From an uncultured beta proteobacterium (GTDB taxonomy: Bacteria; Pseudomonadota; Gammaproteobacteria; Burkholderiales; Burkholderiaceae_B), in contig CAITPF010000229.1 in NCBI GenBank assembly GCA_903894155.1, positions 1 through 32,077 on the forward strand: a stretch of DNA of 32,077 bases. Reading direction: 5' to 3'. Made by a program: the position numbers and the translations under genes. Under the pieces are notes generated by a model. The model ran no database searches. It saw nothing but the letters and a program-made list of their open reading frames with translations, and was not told the origin of the DNA. This document shows positions 23,321-31,997 of this stretch, piece after piece. The first letter of the stretch is position 1; the number at the start of each line of letters is the position of its first letter.

Positions 23321-24748
23321 TTGGAGATCATCTCCGGTTCAAAAATTGACCGCAACTTGAGCAACGCCGAATTCCTTCGCGAAATCGGACGGCTCGCAGG
23401 GCTGCACGTAAGCTCAGCGAACGCGTCCGCGCTGCAAACGCATGTCCGGTCGCGGATCCGGGCGCGCGGGCTCGTGACCGAACAGGAATTCCTCGCATTG
23501 CTTGGCGGCAGACGCAGTGAGGATGCCGACGAGCGTCGGCTTCTTTCCTCAGTGCTCACGACGCACGAAACGTTCTTCATGCGCGATGCGAGCCAGATGG
23601 CGCTGCTGCGTAGTCGCATCCTGCCTGAATGCATCGCCGCGCGTCGCGCAAGCGGCGAACTGGTCCTGCGTCTCTGGAGTTGCGCCTGCGCATCCGGGGA
23701 AGAGCCCGCGTCACTTGCGATCCTTCTGCGCGAACTGCTGCCAGATCTGGCACAGTGGCGCATCGAAATCCATGCGACCGACATCAGCGACGAAGTTCTC
23801 AGCCGTGCGCGGTCGGGCAGTTACGGCGAGTGGTCGTTTCGCGGCTGTGAACCGGAGTTTCGGGCCGCCTATTTCGGTCGTCACGGTGATCGATGGATAT
23901 TGCAGCCTCCGATCCGCCAGATGATCCAGTACCACCGCCTCGACGTCCTTCAGGACGTCTTGCCGGATCCGGCGAGCGGATTGGCGAATCTCGACCTGAT
24001 CCTGTGCCGCAATCTCTTCATTTATTTCGAGCCCGATGCGATCGAAATGACCGCGGGCAAGTTAGCGTCCTGCCTTCGCGAGGGCGGCGTGCTGATGACC
24101 GCACACGGGGAATTACGCCAGCACCGCCCCGATTCGCTCTCTGCGGAGTTGCACACTGAATCGGTGATCTATCGCAAACTGACGCTCCCCCAACACGCTC
24201 CCGCCGACGCTTCGATCCAGGAGCCTGCTTGGCGATCCTCGCCCCTGGCACCGCCAGTATCCCTGGCACTTGCGCCCCGGCCGCCCAGTGCGCAGCGCCG
24301 GCGCGTCAGCGACATGCCAACGCAATGCGCTCCAGCACACTCGGATGATGCGCTTGACGCCGCCTGGCGCCTGGCCGATGCAGGGCAACTCGAGGCATCG
24401 CAGTCTGCGTGCGATCAAATTCTTGCGAATGATCGCATGAGTGCCGGGGCGCATTTCCTTGCTGCAGTACTGGCCACTGACGCCGGCAAATTGGCTCAGG
24501 CACAGGCCGCACTGCGCAAGGCGCTGTACCTGGATCCGGAACTGATCGCCGCGCATGTGCATCTGGAGCGAGTGCAGTTGGCACAGACCAGAATTGAATC
24601 GGCTCGCAAGACCCGGGAAGCGATTCGCAGGCTGGTCGCCGCCAAGCCGTCGAGTGCGCAGGTTCCCTACATGGGGCAAACGACGGTTGGCGACCTTGCC
24701 GATCTGCTTGGCACGAGTGATGCACCGCTGACCGCACGCGCCGACTGA
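23321..24748 (+). CDS. CheR-type chemoreceptor methyltransferase with TPR tail (WspC-like)
   Basis: Methylates receptor glutamates using S-adenosylmethionine, setting the adaptation state of the pathway. The CheR N-terminal helical domain spans about 15-72 and the catalytic domain about 80-288. THETFFMRD (82-90) corresponds to the usual TNETxFFRE, LWSCACASGEEPASLA (118-133) forms the SAM pocket with D154, and ILCRNLFIYF is at 227-236. A proline-rich linker (about 290-340) joins two or three TPR-like repeats (about 342-440), as in WspC and other CheR-TPR fusions. The only reasonable start is TTG 23321: an in-frame stop lies at 23291 and no ATG precedes the conserved part. There is no clear Shine-Dalgarno; TTG 23357 is an alternative. 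It is the first gene of the chemosensory operon. Confidence 0.88.
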   Translation: MEIISGSKIDRNLSNAEFLREIGRLAGLHVSSANASALQTHVRSRIRARGLVTEQEFLALLGGRRSEDADERRLLSSVLTTHETFFMRDASQMALLRSRILPECIAARRASGELVLRLWSCACASGEEPASLAILLRELLPDLAQWRIEIHATDISDEVLSRARSGSYGEWSFRGCEPEFRAAYFGRHGDRWILQPPIRQMIQYHRLDVLQDVLPDPASGLANLDLILCRNLFIYFEPDAIEMTAGKLASCLREGGVLMTAHGELRQHRPDSLSAELHTESVIYRKLTLPQHAPADASIQEPAWRSSPLAPPVSLALAPRPPSAQRRRVSDMPTQCAPAHSDDALDAAWRLADAGQLEASQSACDQILANDRMSAGAHFLAAVLATDAGKLAQAQAALRKALYLDPELIAAHVHLERVQLAQTRIESARKTREAIRRLVAAKPSSAQVPYMGQTTVGDLADLLGTSDAPLTARAD

Positions 24749-24774
24749 ACGCGCGACCCACCTCAACCACAACC

Positions 24775-25767
24775 ATGGCCAACCACTTGCAGTTCGAATT
24801 CGCCGAGACACGGTTCGCGATCGCAGCGGAGTCGATCGACGCAATCCATTGGTTGCCAGCGCTTGCAGCAGGGCAGGACCTGCCCGCCTATTTCGTCGGC
24901 CTGATGAATCTGCATGGGGAAATCCTGCCGGTGGTCGACCTCGCCCGACGCTTCGGGCGCGCGGCACGCCCCTGCCGAATCGACCAGGTGGTACTTGTGC
25001 TGCGCGGTGCGGGACGTGCGGTCGGCGTACTGGCCGATCGGGTGGTTGAATTCGGTGATATCCCTGTCCAAGGCATTGAGCCCTACTTTCAGGTCGAGGG
25101 TGCGTCAATTGCGTACAGCCCCTCGGTGATCCGCGGCTGCATCCAGAGTGAAGCCGGGGTCGCCATCATTCTCGACGCGCACGCATTGCTTGAACTGATG
25201 TTTGATGTCTCAGCCGACGCATCGCCTGAGGGGGAGCCCGCGCCGGAATTCTGCGCCGGGGATCCGGATGCTCTCGCGCGACTGCAAGCGCGTACCGAGC
25301 AACTCGCGAGTCCGCAGGTGACGCACGAGGACAAGCCACACTGGTACGCTTTGGTCACCATCGGAGAATCGCACTTCGCGCTGGAGCTATCCCGCGTGAT
25401 CGAGTTCGCGCATCTCGACAGCTACACACCAGTGCCATGCTGCCCGGACCATATCCTGGGGTGCATCAACCTGCGCGGTGCGATCATCACCGTACTCGAC
25501 GTGGGTCCGATCCTGCTCGGCGAGCCATCGCGCGACAACCGGGAGGTTGTCATCCTGCAACTCAGCGGGCAACGCGTCGCGCTCGCAGTGCACCAGGTCG
25601 TCGATGTCGCCGCCTATACGGCGTCGGCCACGTCCGAACTTGATGGCAACGCTTTCGCCCATCCACATGCCCGCCGCCTGCTCCGCCATGACAACGGAAT
25701 CGCGGAGGTCCTTGACCTCGACTCCCTTCTTCGGGAGGGCTTGCTCGAGGTCAAGGAGCAGGTCTAG
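24775..25767 (+). CDS. Tandem CheW-domain scaffold protein
   Basis: A 330-residue cytoplasmic coupling protein with two CheW/SH3-like domains, about 1-144 and 186-325. Each has the typical core: YFVGLMNLHGEILPVVDLAR (39-58) in the first and HILGCINLRGAIITVLDVGP (226-245) in the second. The linker has ARLQARTEQLASP, similar to the helix in front of WspD-type CheW domains. In the classical Wsp system WspB and WspD are two separate CheW proteins, and this gene looks like their fusion (inference). It connects the receptor to the CheA hybrid kinase. It follows the CheR gene by 26 bases in the same operon. Confidence 0.93.
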   Translation: MANHLQFEFAETRFAIAAESIDAIHWLPALAAGQDLPAYFVGLMNLHGEILPVVDLARRFGRAARPCRIDQVVLVLRGAGRAVGVLADRVVEFGDIPVQGIEPYFQVEGASIAYSPSVIRGCIQSEAGVAIILDAHALLELMFDVSADASPEGEPAPEFCAGDPDALARLQARTEQLASPQVTHEDKPHWYALVTIGESHFALELSRVIEFAHLDSYTPVPCCPDHILGCINLRGAIITVLDVGPILLGEPSRDNREVVILQLSGQRVALAVHQVVDVAAYTASATSELDGNAFAHPHARRLLRHDNGIAEVLDLDSLLREGLLEVKEQV

Positions 25768-25794
25768 TCAATTCATATTTCACTTGGAAATCGG

Positions 25795-27246
25795 ATGAAA
25801 ACCGAAATGAAGCTCACCACCCGCATCCTCCTGATGTACATGCTGCCATGCGTCGTGTTTTCAATCGTCGTGATCATGCTGGCTCTGCAGATGAACGGTT
25901 TGCTGCACACGATCGAGCAAACCGATCGCGGTACGCAGATCGTGCGCCACGGGCTCATGCTGCAAGTGCACGTGAGTGAATTGCAGCGCACGGCACGCGG
26001 CGCGATGCTGGGTGCCGAAGGCGCAGATCCCGCGGGCTTCACACACGCCATTGACGAGGCGAAAGACGCGTTGCGCGGCTTGAATCAACTGGTGACGGAT
26101 CCTGCTCAAATCGCGACGGTGCGGCGCCTGGGCGAAATGCTGGCCCCCATCATCGAGGCGACACGCCGACAAATTGAGCGCGTGCAAGGCGGGCAGGTTG
26201 ACGAAGCAATGCGGGAATTCCGCGCGGGCAAGAGCGAGGAGCTCTATCGATCCTTCGACCGTGAGTTTTCACAGTTCCTCGTCCGGGAAAGGCTCGCAGA
26301 AGACCAGAGCAGGCTACAGACCCTTGAATCCGCAAGTTCCATCGTCAAGGTGGCTGTGGGCAGCCTTGCCATCGCCATTGCGATTTCACTGGCTGCAGGG
26401 ATATGGCTGTCACGAAGCACGGGCAACAACCTTCGCCGGTTGATCGCCGGAATCGCGGCGGCGGCGGCGGAAATATCCACGACGACGCGACAGCATGAGG
26501 GCGCGATGACGCAGCAAAACAGCGCGGTTGCCGAAACAACGGCCACCGTTGAGGAATTGGTGTCCAACGCCCGGATCAACGCCGAACAGGCGGAAATGGC
26601 TGCGGGAGCCGCCACGCAAGCGCAGCAGACGACGAGCGACGGCGCCGAACTGGTGACCCGTAACGAACACGAACTTCAGTCCGCAGAAGAGACCATGCGC
26701 CAGATTGCACAACAGATCGTCGGCCTGTCGGAACAGGCTGGGCGCATCGGCGAAATCGCGCGGCTCGTGGGAGAACTGGCGGCCGAAACCAATATGCTGG
26801 CGCTCAATGCGGCTGTCGAAGCCGCACGCGCGGGCGAACAGGGCAAGGGATTTGCCGTCGTGGCGGTGGAGATTCGCAAACTGGCCGATCAGAGCAAGAA
26901 ATCGGCCGAACGCGCAAACGTGATCGTCAACGACATCCAGAAGGCCACCAACCGCATGGTCATGATTGCCGAAGAGGGCAGCGACAAGACCCGAACGGCG
27001 GCTGAGACGGCGCGCCTGGCCACGGACGCCTTCAAGCAAGTGAGTCACCTTGCGGACGCAGTCCACAAGAACGCGCAGGAAGTCCTGCTCAACAGCAAGC
27101 AACAGGCCGTTGCGCTTTCGCAGATCGATATCGCGATGAAAAACATCGATTCCGGATCCCGCGAAATGGCCGCAGGCACCTCGCAAATCCGTGAGGGCAT
27201 TGCCGCATTGGCCGGAATGTCTGGCGATGTCGAGCGCCGCGTGTGA
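25795..27246 (+). CDS. Methyl-accepting chemotaxis-type receptor (WspA-like, no recognisable HAMP)
   Basis: A 483-residue inner-membrane receptor. Helix 1 is at about 11-32, a periplasmic all-helical sensor (four-helix-bundle type) at about 33-183, and helix 2 at 184-205. The signalling tip [20 protein letters not shown] (331-350) and [15 protein letters not shown] are well conserved. About 140 residues follow the tip; if the hairpin is symmetrical, its first strand begins right after helix 2, leaving no space for a HAMP domain of about 50 residues. There is no C-terminal pentapeptide for CheR/CheB tethering. The tandem CheW gene ends 27 bases upstream; GGAA precedes ATG 25795, with a second ATG at 25807. 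The ligand is unknown; Wsp receptors respond to surface contact. Confidence 0.92.
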   Translation: MKTEMKLTTRILLMYMLPCVVFSIVVIMLALQMNGLLHTIEQTDRGTQIVRHGLMLQVHVSELQRTARGAMLGAEGADPAGFTHAIDEAKDALRGLNQLVTDPAQIATVRRLGEMLAPIIEATRRQIERVQGGQVDEAMREFRAGKSEELYRSFDREFSQFLVRERLAEDQSRLQTLESASSIVKVAVGSLAIAIAISLAAGIWLSRSTGNNLRRLIAGIAAAAAEISTTTRQHEGAMTQQNSAVAETTATVEELVSNARINAEQAEMAAGAATQAQQTTSDGAELVTRNEHELQSAEETMRQIAQQIVGLSEQAGRIGEIARLVGELAAETNMLALNAAVEAARAGEQGKGFAVVAVEIRKLADQSKKSAERANVIVNDIQKATNRMVMIAEEGSDKTRTAAETARLATDAFKQVSHLADAVHKNAQEVLLNSKQQAVALSQIDIAMKNIDSGSREMAAGTSQIREGIAALAGMSGDVERRV

Positions 27247-27269
27247 ACCGCTGACACGCCGGATACACC

Positions 27270-29465
27270 ATGGCCAACATGATAGAGGACCCTACCCTGC
27301 GCGAAATGTTTCGCGCGGAATGTCTTGAGCACGCCACGAACATCGAAACCGGGCTTCTCAGGCTTGGGCAATCATCCGATTCGGCGCTACTGCTTGATGA
27401 TATCTTTCGCGAGGCGCACAGCCTGAAGGGCGCCGCGCGGATGCTCGGCCTGCGCGACATCCAGAACCTCGCCCACGACCTCGAGAACACCCTGGACGAA
27501 GCGCGCCAGGGCAATATCGTCATCGAAGGGCGGGAGATCCCGCCACTGTTACAGAAACTGGACGGCATTCGCGCGCTCGTGGCCGTGGCGGTCGGCGATA
27601 CGGCCGCGCACTCAGCAGCCCCGCTGAGTGCGGGGCAACCCGTCTCCACACCCCAGCCGGCGATAACGACACCTGACCCCGGCACGAAGCCACCAAGCGA
27701 CACGGACGCTTCTGGCGCGCCTGTGGACGGCAATGGGCCGGCTACACAGGCCCCGGATCCCGTCGATTCGGCGCACAAAGCCGCGTCAGTTTTCCGCATT
27801 GAAACCCTGCGCATCGAATCCTCCCGGCTCGACGCCGTGTTCCGCCTGAGTGCCGAGCTCGTGGTCAACAAAGGGCACATCGCCGGATGGCGCGCAGAAC
27901 TTGACGAACTGATACACGACGCCGGATCTATCGAAGGCAATCTGGCAAAGGACGGCGGTGCACTTGATCGCCTTCGCGCCGGCCTTGATCGGCTCCGAAC
28001 ACAGGCAAACGCCCAAATCGCGAGGCTCGAGACAACGGTCGGCGAGCTTGAAAGTGGCATCCGCGGTCTTCGCCTGGTGCCAGTATCGGCCTTACTGGAC
28101 CAGTTTCCGCGCATGGTTCATGACCTCGCGCTCGAATCCGACAAGCAGGTCACGTTTCGCGTCGATGGCGAGGACATTGTGGCGGACAAGCGCATCATCG
28201 AGGAGCTAAGAGCCCCGCTGATGCATCTGTTGCGTAATGCCATCGACCACGGAATCGAGACCCCGGGCGAACGAACCGCGGTCGGCAAGCCGGCGAACGG
28301 GCGGCTGGAGGTCGCCGCGAGCCACGAGCCCAACGCGATCGTGCTGACGATCACCGATGACGGGCGTGGCATCGACCCCGACGCCATCCGTCGCCAGGCC
28401 GCAAAAAAGCGGCTTTACACCGATGACCAACTGCGGCTGATGAGTGACGATGATGTGCGGGCCTTGATTCTGCGTCCAGGGTTCTCCACGTCGCACACAG
28501 TCACCGAAATATCAGGCCGCGGGGTTGGCATGGATGTCGTTCGCGCTAGCGTCGAGCGGCTTCGAGGGTCGATCACCATCGACTCCACATTTCATCGCGG
28601 CACCGTCATCAGCCTTCGCCTGCCGGTCTCGCTGACGGCCACACGGGCCGTGCTGGTGAGCGAATGGGGGCAAATCTACGCGATTCCCGCAGAGGATATC
28701 GCTGCACTCCGACGCATCAAGCGCGAGGAGATGCACCTCATCGAGGGACGCCCCTGCTTCTACCATGATGGCCTAGCCGTGATACCCGAACGTCTGGGTC
28801 GCCTGCTGGAACGTGCTGCACCCGAAGCGCAAGCGCCCGGAGAAATCCATTGCGTTCTGCTACGCTCGGGATCCGGTTTGCTCGCCCTGGCCGTCGACGC
28901 AATCGAGTCCATTGAGGAGATTGTGATCAAGCCAAACGCCGAGCCGCTGGCACGCGTTCGCAACGTGGCGGGCTTCGCGATTCTCAGCACCGGTCGCGTC
29001 TGCGTCGTTCTCAACCCCTACGATCTGGAACGTAGCATCGGCCTGCTCGCGCACACCCCGGAACGAATCGCCCAAGGCGACGACACTTCTAGCCCGCAGC
29101 ACACTCCACGTATACTCCTTGTGGAAGACAGCATTACCACGCGCACCCAGGAGCGCCGCATTCTGGAAGCGGCAGGCTACGCCGTCGAGACAGCCGTCGA
29201 TGGTGTTGATGCGTGGAACAAGCTGTCACGAGACACTTTCGATGCAGTCGTATCTGACGTCAACATGCCCCGCATGTCGGGATTTGAACTCACCGCCCGA
29301 ATTCGCGCGGATCGCAAACATGCCGAATTGCCGGTCTTGCTGGTCACCTCGCGCGCGTCGGAGGCCGACCGGCGCATGGGGCTTGAGGCGGGTGCCGACG
29401 CCTACATCACGAAGCCGGAATTCGACCAGACCCTGCTGCTCGACTCGCTGGCCAGGTTGCTGTGA
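27270..29465 (+). CDS. Hybrid chemotaxis histidine kinase CheA-REC (WspE-like)
   Basis: A 731-residue cytoplasmic kinase that autophosphorylates under receptor control and carries its own receiver. The Hpt domain has EAHSLKGAARMLG with phospho-histidine H50. A Pro/Thr/Ala-rich linker (about 110-170) takes the place of a CheY-binding P2 domain, followed by dimerisation helices. ATPase motifs: HLLRNAIDHG (319-328, N323), DDGRGID (363-369) and GRGVGMDVV. A CheW-like regulatory domain covers about 455-590. The C-terminal receiver begins at RILLVEDS and has phospho-acceptor D663 in VVSDVNMP and lysine in ITKPE. It starts 23 bases after the receptor gene with no clear ribosome-binding site; its TGA overlaps the cheB ATG by one base. 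Confidence 0.94.
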   Translation: MANMIEDPTLREMFRAECLEHATNIETGLLRLGQSSDSALLLDDIFREAHSLKGAARMLGLRDIQNLAHDLENTLDEARQGNIVIEGREIPPLLQKLDGIRALVAVAVGDTAAHSAAPLSAGQPVSTPQPAITTPDPGTKPPSDTDASGAPVDGNGPATQAPDPVDSAHKAASVFRIETLRIESSRLDAVFRLSAELVVNKGHIAGWRAELDELIHDAGSIEGNLAKDGGALDRLRAGLDRLRTQANAQIARLETTVGELESGIRGLRLVPVSALLDQFPRMVHDLALESDKQVTFRVDGEDIVADKRIIEELRAPLMHLLRNAIDHGIETPGERTAVGKPANGRLEVAASHEPNAIVLTITDDGRGIDPDAIRRQAAKKRLYTDDQLRLMSDDDVRALILRPGFSTSHTVTEISGRGVGMDVVRASVERLRGSITIDSTFHRGTVISLRLPVSLTATRAVLVSEWGQIYAIPAEDIAALRRIKREEMHLIEGRPCFYHDGLAVIPERLGRLLERAAPEAQAPGEIHCVLLRSGSGLLALAVDAIESIEEIVIKPNAEPLARVRNVAGFAILSTGRVCVVLNPYDLERSIGLLAHTPERIAQGDDTSSPQHTPRILLVEDSITTRTQERRILEAAGYAVETAVDGVDAWNKLSRDTFDAVVSDVNMPRMSGFELTARIRADRKHAELPVLLVTSRASEADRRMGLEAGADAYITKPEFDQTLLLDSLARLL

Positions 29466-30577
29466 TGCGCACTCGCGGGGCCGAGCCAATGCAACCGCCT
29501 GATCCGACACGGCAGCGCATTCGCATACTGCTCGTCGAGGATTCGCCGACCGAGATTTACTTGCTGCGCAAGTTGTTCCAGCACGCTCCCGACCTGGAAA
29601 TCGCTGGCGTCGCGCAGAACGGTCGCGAGGCGCTCGACATGCTGCCAGGCTTACGGCCAGACATTATCTGCACCGACTACCACATGCCTGTCATGGGCGG
29701 GCTTGAGTTCATCCTCAAGGCGAACAAGCTGTCAACCTGCCCAATCATGGTGCTGAGCGTTGCGGTACAGGCTCACCAGAAGGACAATATTTTCAAGCTG
29801 CTGTCTGCAGGCGCTGTTGCCGTCGTCGCAAAGCCGACCGGCACGATGGCCGGCATCACGCCTGACGAAGGTCGCGAACTATTCGACATGATCCGGGAGA
29901 TTGCACGCTCTCACTCGCACAAAGCCACGCGCTCGGCGGATGCGCCGGGGCTGACGACACAAGTCAGTGAGCGATTTGACGGCCCGCGGATCTTGAAGCC
30001 CGATCCCCGCGGGGTCACGCTGGTCGCCATCGGCGCCTCAACCGGTGGCCCGCAAGTCCTTGCCCAACTATTCGCGCAGCTGCCGGCGACCTACCCGGTG
30101 CCCATCGTCTGCGTGCAACACATTAGCAACGGATTCCTGGGGGGCCTCGTGAGTTGGCTGCAACACGAATGCAAACTCGCGGTGAAGATCGCCGAACCCG
30201 GAGACACTGCCAGACCAGGCCAGGTCTATTTCGCGCCGGACGGGATGGACCTGAAGATCAGCGGGCGCGGAATCTTCATGCTCGAGCCAGGTGGGGCATC
30301 CAACCGGCATTGCCCGAGTATCGATTCACTGTTCTTCTCGGTGGCAAAGGAATTCGGCCCCAAGGCGCTCGGCATCCTGCTCACCGGCATGGGGCGTGAC
30401 GGTGCAGCGGGGTTGAAGGCCATGATCGATGCCGGGGCAACGACGATCGCCCAGAACGAGGAAACCAGCGTCATCTTCGGTATGCCAGGTGCCGCCATAT
30501 CCATTGACGCAGCGCGATTTGTTCTTTCGACAGAGGATATTTACCGCACGCTCGCACGACTGAAGATGCGCGGCTAA
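29465..30577 (+). CDS. cheB: Chemotaxis protein-glutamate methylesterase CheB (WspF-like)
   Basis: Removes methyl groups from receptor glutamates (and may deamidate glutamines), opposing CheR. With ATG 29465 it has 370 residues. The receiver begins RIRILLVEDSPTEIYLL, with D71 in CTDYHMPVMGG as phospho-acceptor. The esterase domain has the full catalytic triad: S192 in GASTGGP, H219 in VCVQHIS and D312 in TGMGRDGA. The start overlaps the kinase stop (TGATG); GTG 29462 and ATG 29489 are alternatives. It is the last gene of the operon. The next gene is convergent only three bases away, so no separate CheY or diguanylate cyclase gene is present on this strand. Confidence 0.95.
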   Translation: MRTRGAEPMQPPDPTRQRIRILLVEDSPTEIYLLRKLFQHAPDLEIAGVAQNGREALDMLPGLRPDIICTDYHMPVMGGLEFILKANKLSTCPIMVLSVAVQAHQKDNIFKLLSAGAVAVVAKPTGTMAGITPDEGRELFDMIREIARSHSHKATRSADAPGLTTQVSERFDGPRILKPDPRGVTLVAIGASTGGPQVLAQLFAQLPATYPVPIVCVQHISNGFLGGLVSWLQHECKLAVKIAEPGDTARPGQVYFAPDGMDLKISGRGIFMLEPGGASNRHCPSIDSLFFSVAKEFGPKALGILLTGMGRDGAAGLKAMIDAGATTIAQNEETSVIFGMPGAAISIDAARFVLSTEDIYRTLARLKMRG

Positions 30578-30580
30578 GAC

Positions 30581-31819
30581 TCAGAATTCTGCGGGCGCCC
30601 AAAGCCCTGAGCGGCACACGGCCAGACAAGCGTCGACGGTCGATGGGTCATACTTGACGCCCTTGCCGGCTTCGATTTCCCGGATCGCGGCCTCAAGGCC
30701 CAGCGCGCGTCGGTAAGGGCGTGGGGTCGACATCGATTCGACCACATCTGCCACGATGAGTATCATGGACTCGAGCAAAATCTCAGGGGCCTTGAGCCCC
30801 CGCGGGTAGCCCGATCCGTCAAGACGCTCGTGGTGCTGGTAGACGATATCTGCGATCGGCCACGGAAAATGGATGTTCTTCAGAATATCGTAACTCGCAC
30901 GGGCGTGCGTCTTGATGAGGTCGAACTCTTCTTTGTCTAACCGACCGGGTTTCGAAAGAATCTCGGAGGGAATGCGGACTTTGCCAAGATCGTGCATGAC
31001 CGCTGCGATTCGCAGCCCTTCCAGCACATCTTCCGTGCAGCCCATCTGCCGGCCAATCTCAACGGCGAGATCGGCAACACGGCGCTGATGACCCGATGTG
31101 TACGGGTCGCGCATTTCGACCGTGGCGGCGATCGCCGTCACGGACTCAAGCAGGGTCTCGTGCAATTGGCGCAGGTGCTCGGCTTCTTTCCTAAGCTGGC
31201 TTTCACGCTCCTCGCTAAGCCTGCGTTGCTGCTCCAGTAGTGCTGCGGACTTCCGCTCGACCTCGCTCTCAAGCGCTTTGTTGAGTTCGGCCAGGTCGTC
31301 CTGCGTGGATTGCAGCACCTTGTTCTGCGCCAGCGCATTCGCGTAAGTGGACAGCATGAGGTCCAGTACCTGCTGAGGGCCTGCCTGCACTTCGACGATT
31401 TCGCCATCGATGCGCGCTTGCAGCACACACTTTTCCTGCTTGGCTACGGTGCTCGGCCGCCCCAGCGTCTCGCGCACACGTTCAAGCAGCAAGGACGCAT
31501 CATAGGGCTTGGTCACGTAATTGTCGGCGCCAAGGTTCAACCCCCGCACGACGTCCCGCGCGCTGCCCATCGCTGTCAGCAGGATCACAGGCAAGTCGCT
31601 GATTTCGTCATCCTGGCGGACGCGCCGACAAAACTCGAAACCGTCCATGACGGGCATGGTCACGTCGGAGATCACGAGGTCGGGGCGGATTGCCCGCGCC
31701 ATGACGAAACCCTGCGACCCATCGTGGGCGGTCAGGACCTCGTAGCCCGCCCCTACCAGCAGGCGGCGCAGCATCTCGGCCTGGATGATGCTGTCCTCAA
31801 TGATCAGGATGGTTGCCAT
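30581..31819 (-). CDS. Response regulator with HD-GYP c-di-GMP phosphodiesterase domain
   Basis: A 412-residue protein predicted to hydrolyse cyclic di-GMP when phosphorylated. The receiver (1-120) has D52 in VISDVTMPVMDG and K104 in VTKPYD. A coiled coil follows (about 165-225, rich in Glu, Gln and Arg). The HD-GYP domain is about 225-405. Metal and catalytic residues are retained: E235 and H244 (VEMRDPYTSGH), H276-D277 with K280 (MHDLGK), H305, H329-H330, the GYP loop DGSGYP (334-339) and D358 in VADVVESM. It is convergent with cheB with a three-base gap, so it has its own promoter but is probably the output of the neighbouring kinase (inference). The kinase receiver or an unlinked regulator are alternatives. 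Confidence 0.94.
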   Translation of the reverse strand: MATILIIEDSIIQAEMLRRLLVGAGYEVLTAHDGSQGFVMARAIRPDLVISDVTMPVMDGFEFCRRVRQDDEISDLPVILLTAMGSARDVVRGLNLGADNYVTKPYDASLLLERVRETLGRPSTVAKQEKCVLQARIDGEIVEVQAGPQQVLDLMLSTYANALAQNKVLQSTQDDLAELNKALESEVERKSAALLEQQRRLSEERESQLRKEAEHLRQLHETLLESVTAIAATVEMRDPYTSGHQRRVADLAVEIGRQMGCTEDVLEGLRIAAVMHDLGKVRIPSEILSKPGRLDKEEFDLIKTHARASYDILKNIHFPWPIADIVYQHHERLDGSGYPRGLKAPEILLESMILIVADVVESMSTPRPYRRALGLEAAIREIEAGKGVKYDPSTVDACLAVCRSGLWAPAEF

Positions 31820-31860
31820 GCTGGAAATAATATACTAAAGAGAAACTTTACCCGGAGACC
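31820..31860 (-). promoter_or_regulatory. Probable promoter region of the HD-GYP gene
   Basis: An AT-rich stretch directly upstream of the start codon. On the minus strand it reads TAAAGTTTCTCTTTAG followed by TATATTAT about 10-15 bases before the ATG. TATATT resembles a -10 box, but its closeness to the ATG would give a nearly leaderless transcript. No Shine-Dalgarno is visible. Confidence 0.3.
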
Positions 31861-31986
31861 GCTCCAGAGTGACTGCGCCAGAGTGACCGCTCCAGAGTGA
31901 CCGCTCCAGAGTGACTGCTCCAGAGTGACTGCGCCAGGGTGACTGCGCCAGGGTGACTGCGCCAGGGTGACTGCGCCAGAGCGGCT
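31861..31986. repeat. Nine tandem copies of a 14-bp unit
   Basis: The consensus unit is GCKCCAGRGTGACY. Copies start at 31861, 31875, 31889, 31903, 31917, 31931, 31945, 31959 and 31973. The first five mostly carry GCTCCAGAG, the next three are identical GCGCCAGGG copies, and the ninth has decayed. The unit is not a multiple of three and all frames lack a plausible protein. It fills the space between the 3' end of a glycosyltransferase gene and the promoter of the HD-GYP gene. Confidence 0.95.
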
Positions 31987-31997
31987 GCGCGACGCGC

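Noticed and set aside
30582-30591. Perfect 10-bp palindrome CAGAATTCTG between cheB and the HD-GYP gene
   Set aside because: It is mostly inside the last codons of the HD-GYP gene, is short, and has no stem-loop or T-tract features of a terminator.
31843-31850. TAAAGTTT on the minus strand, an exact FliA -35 element upstream of the HD-GYP gene
   Set aside because: The sequence 11 bases downstream (ATTATTTC) has no resemblance to GCCGATAA, so half a match in AT-rich DNA is probably chance.
31861-31986. CRISPR array
   Set aside because: The 14-bp units are contiguous with no spacers, so this is a simple tandem repeat.
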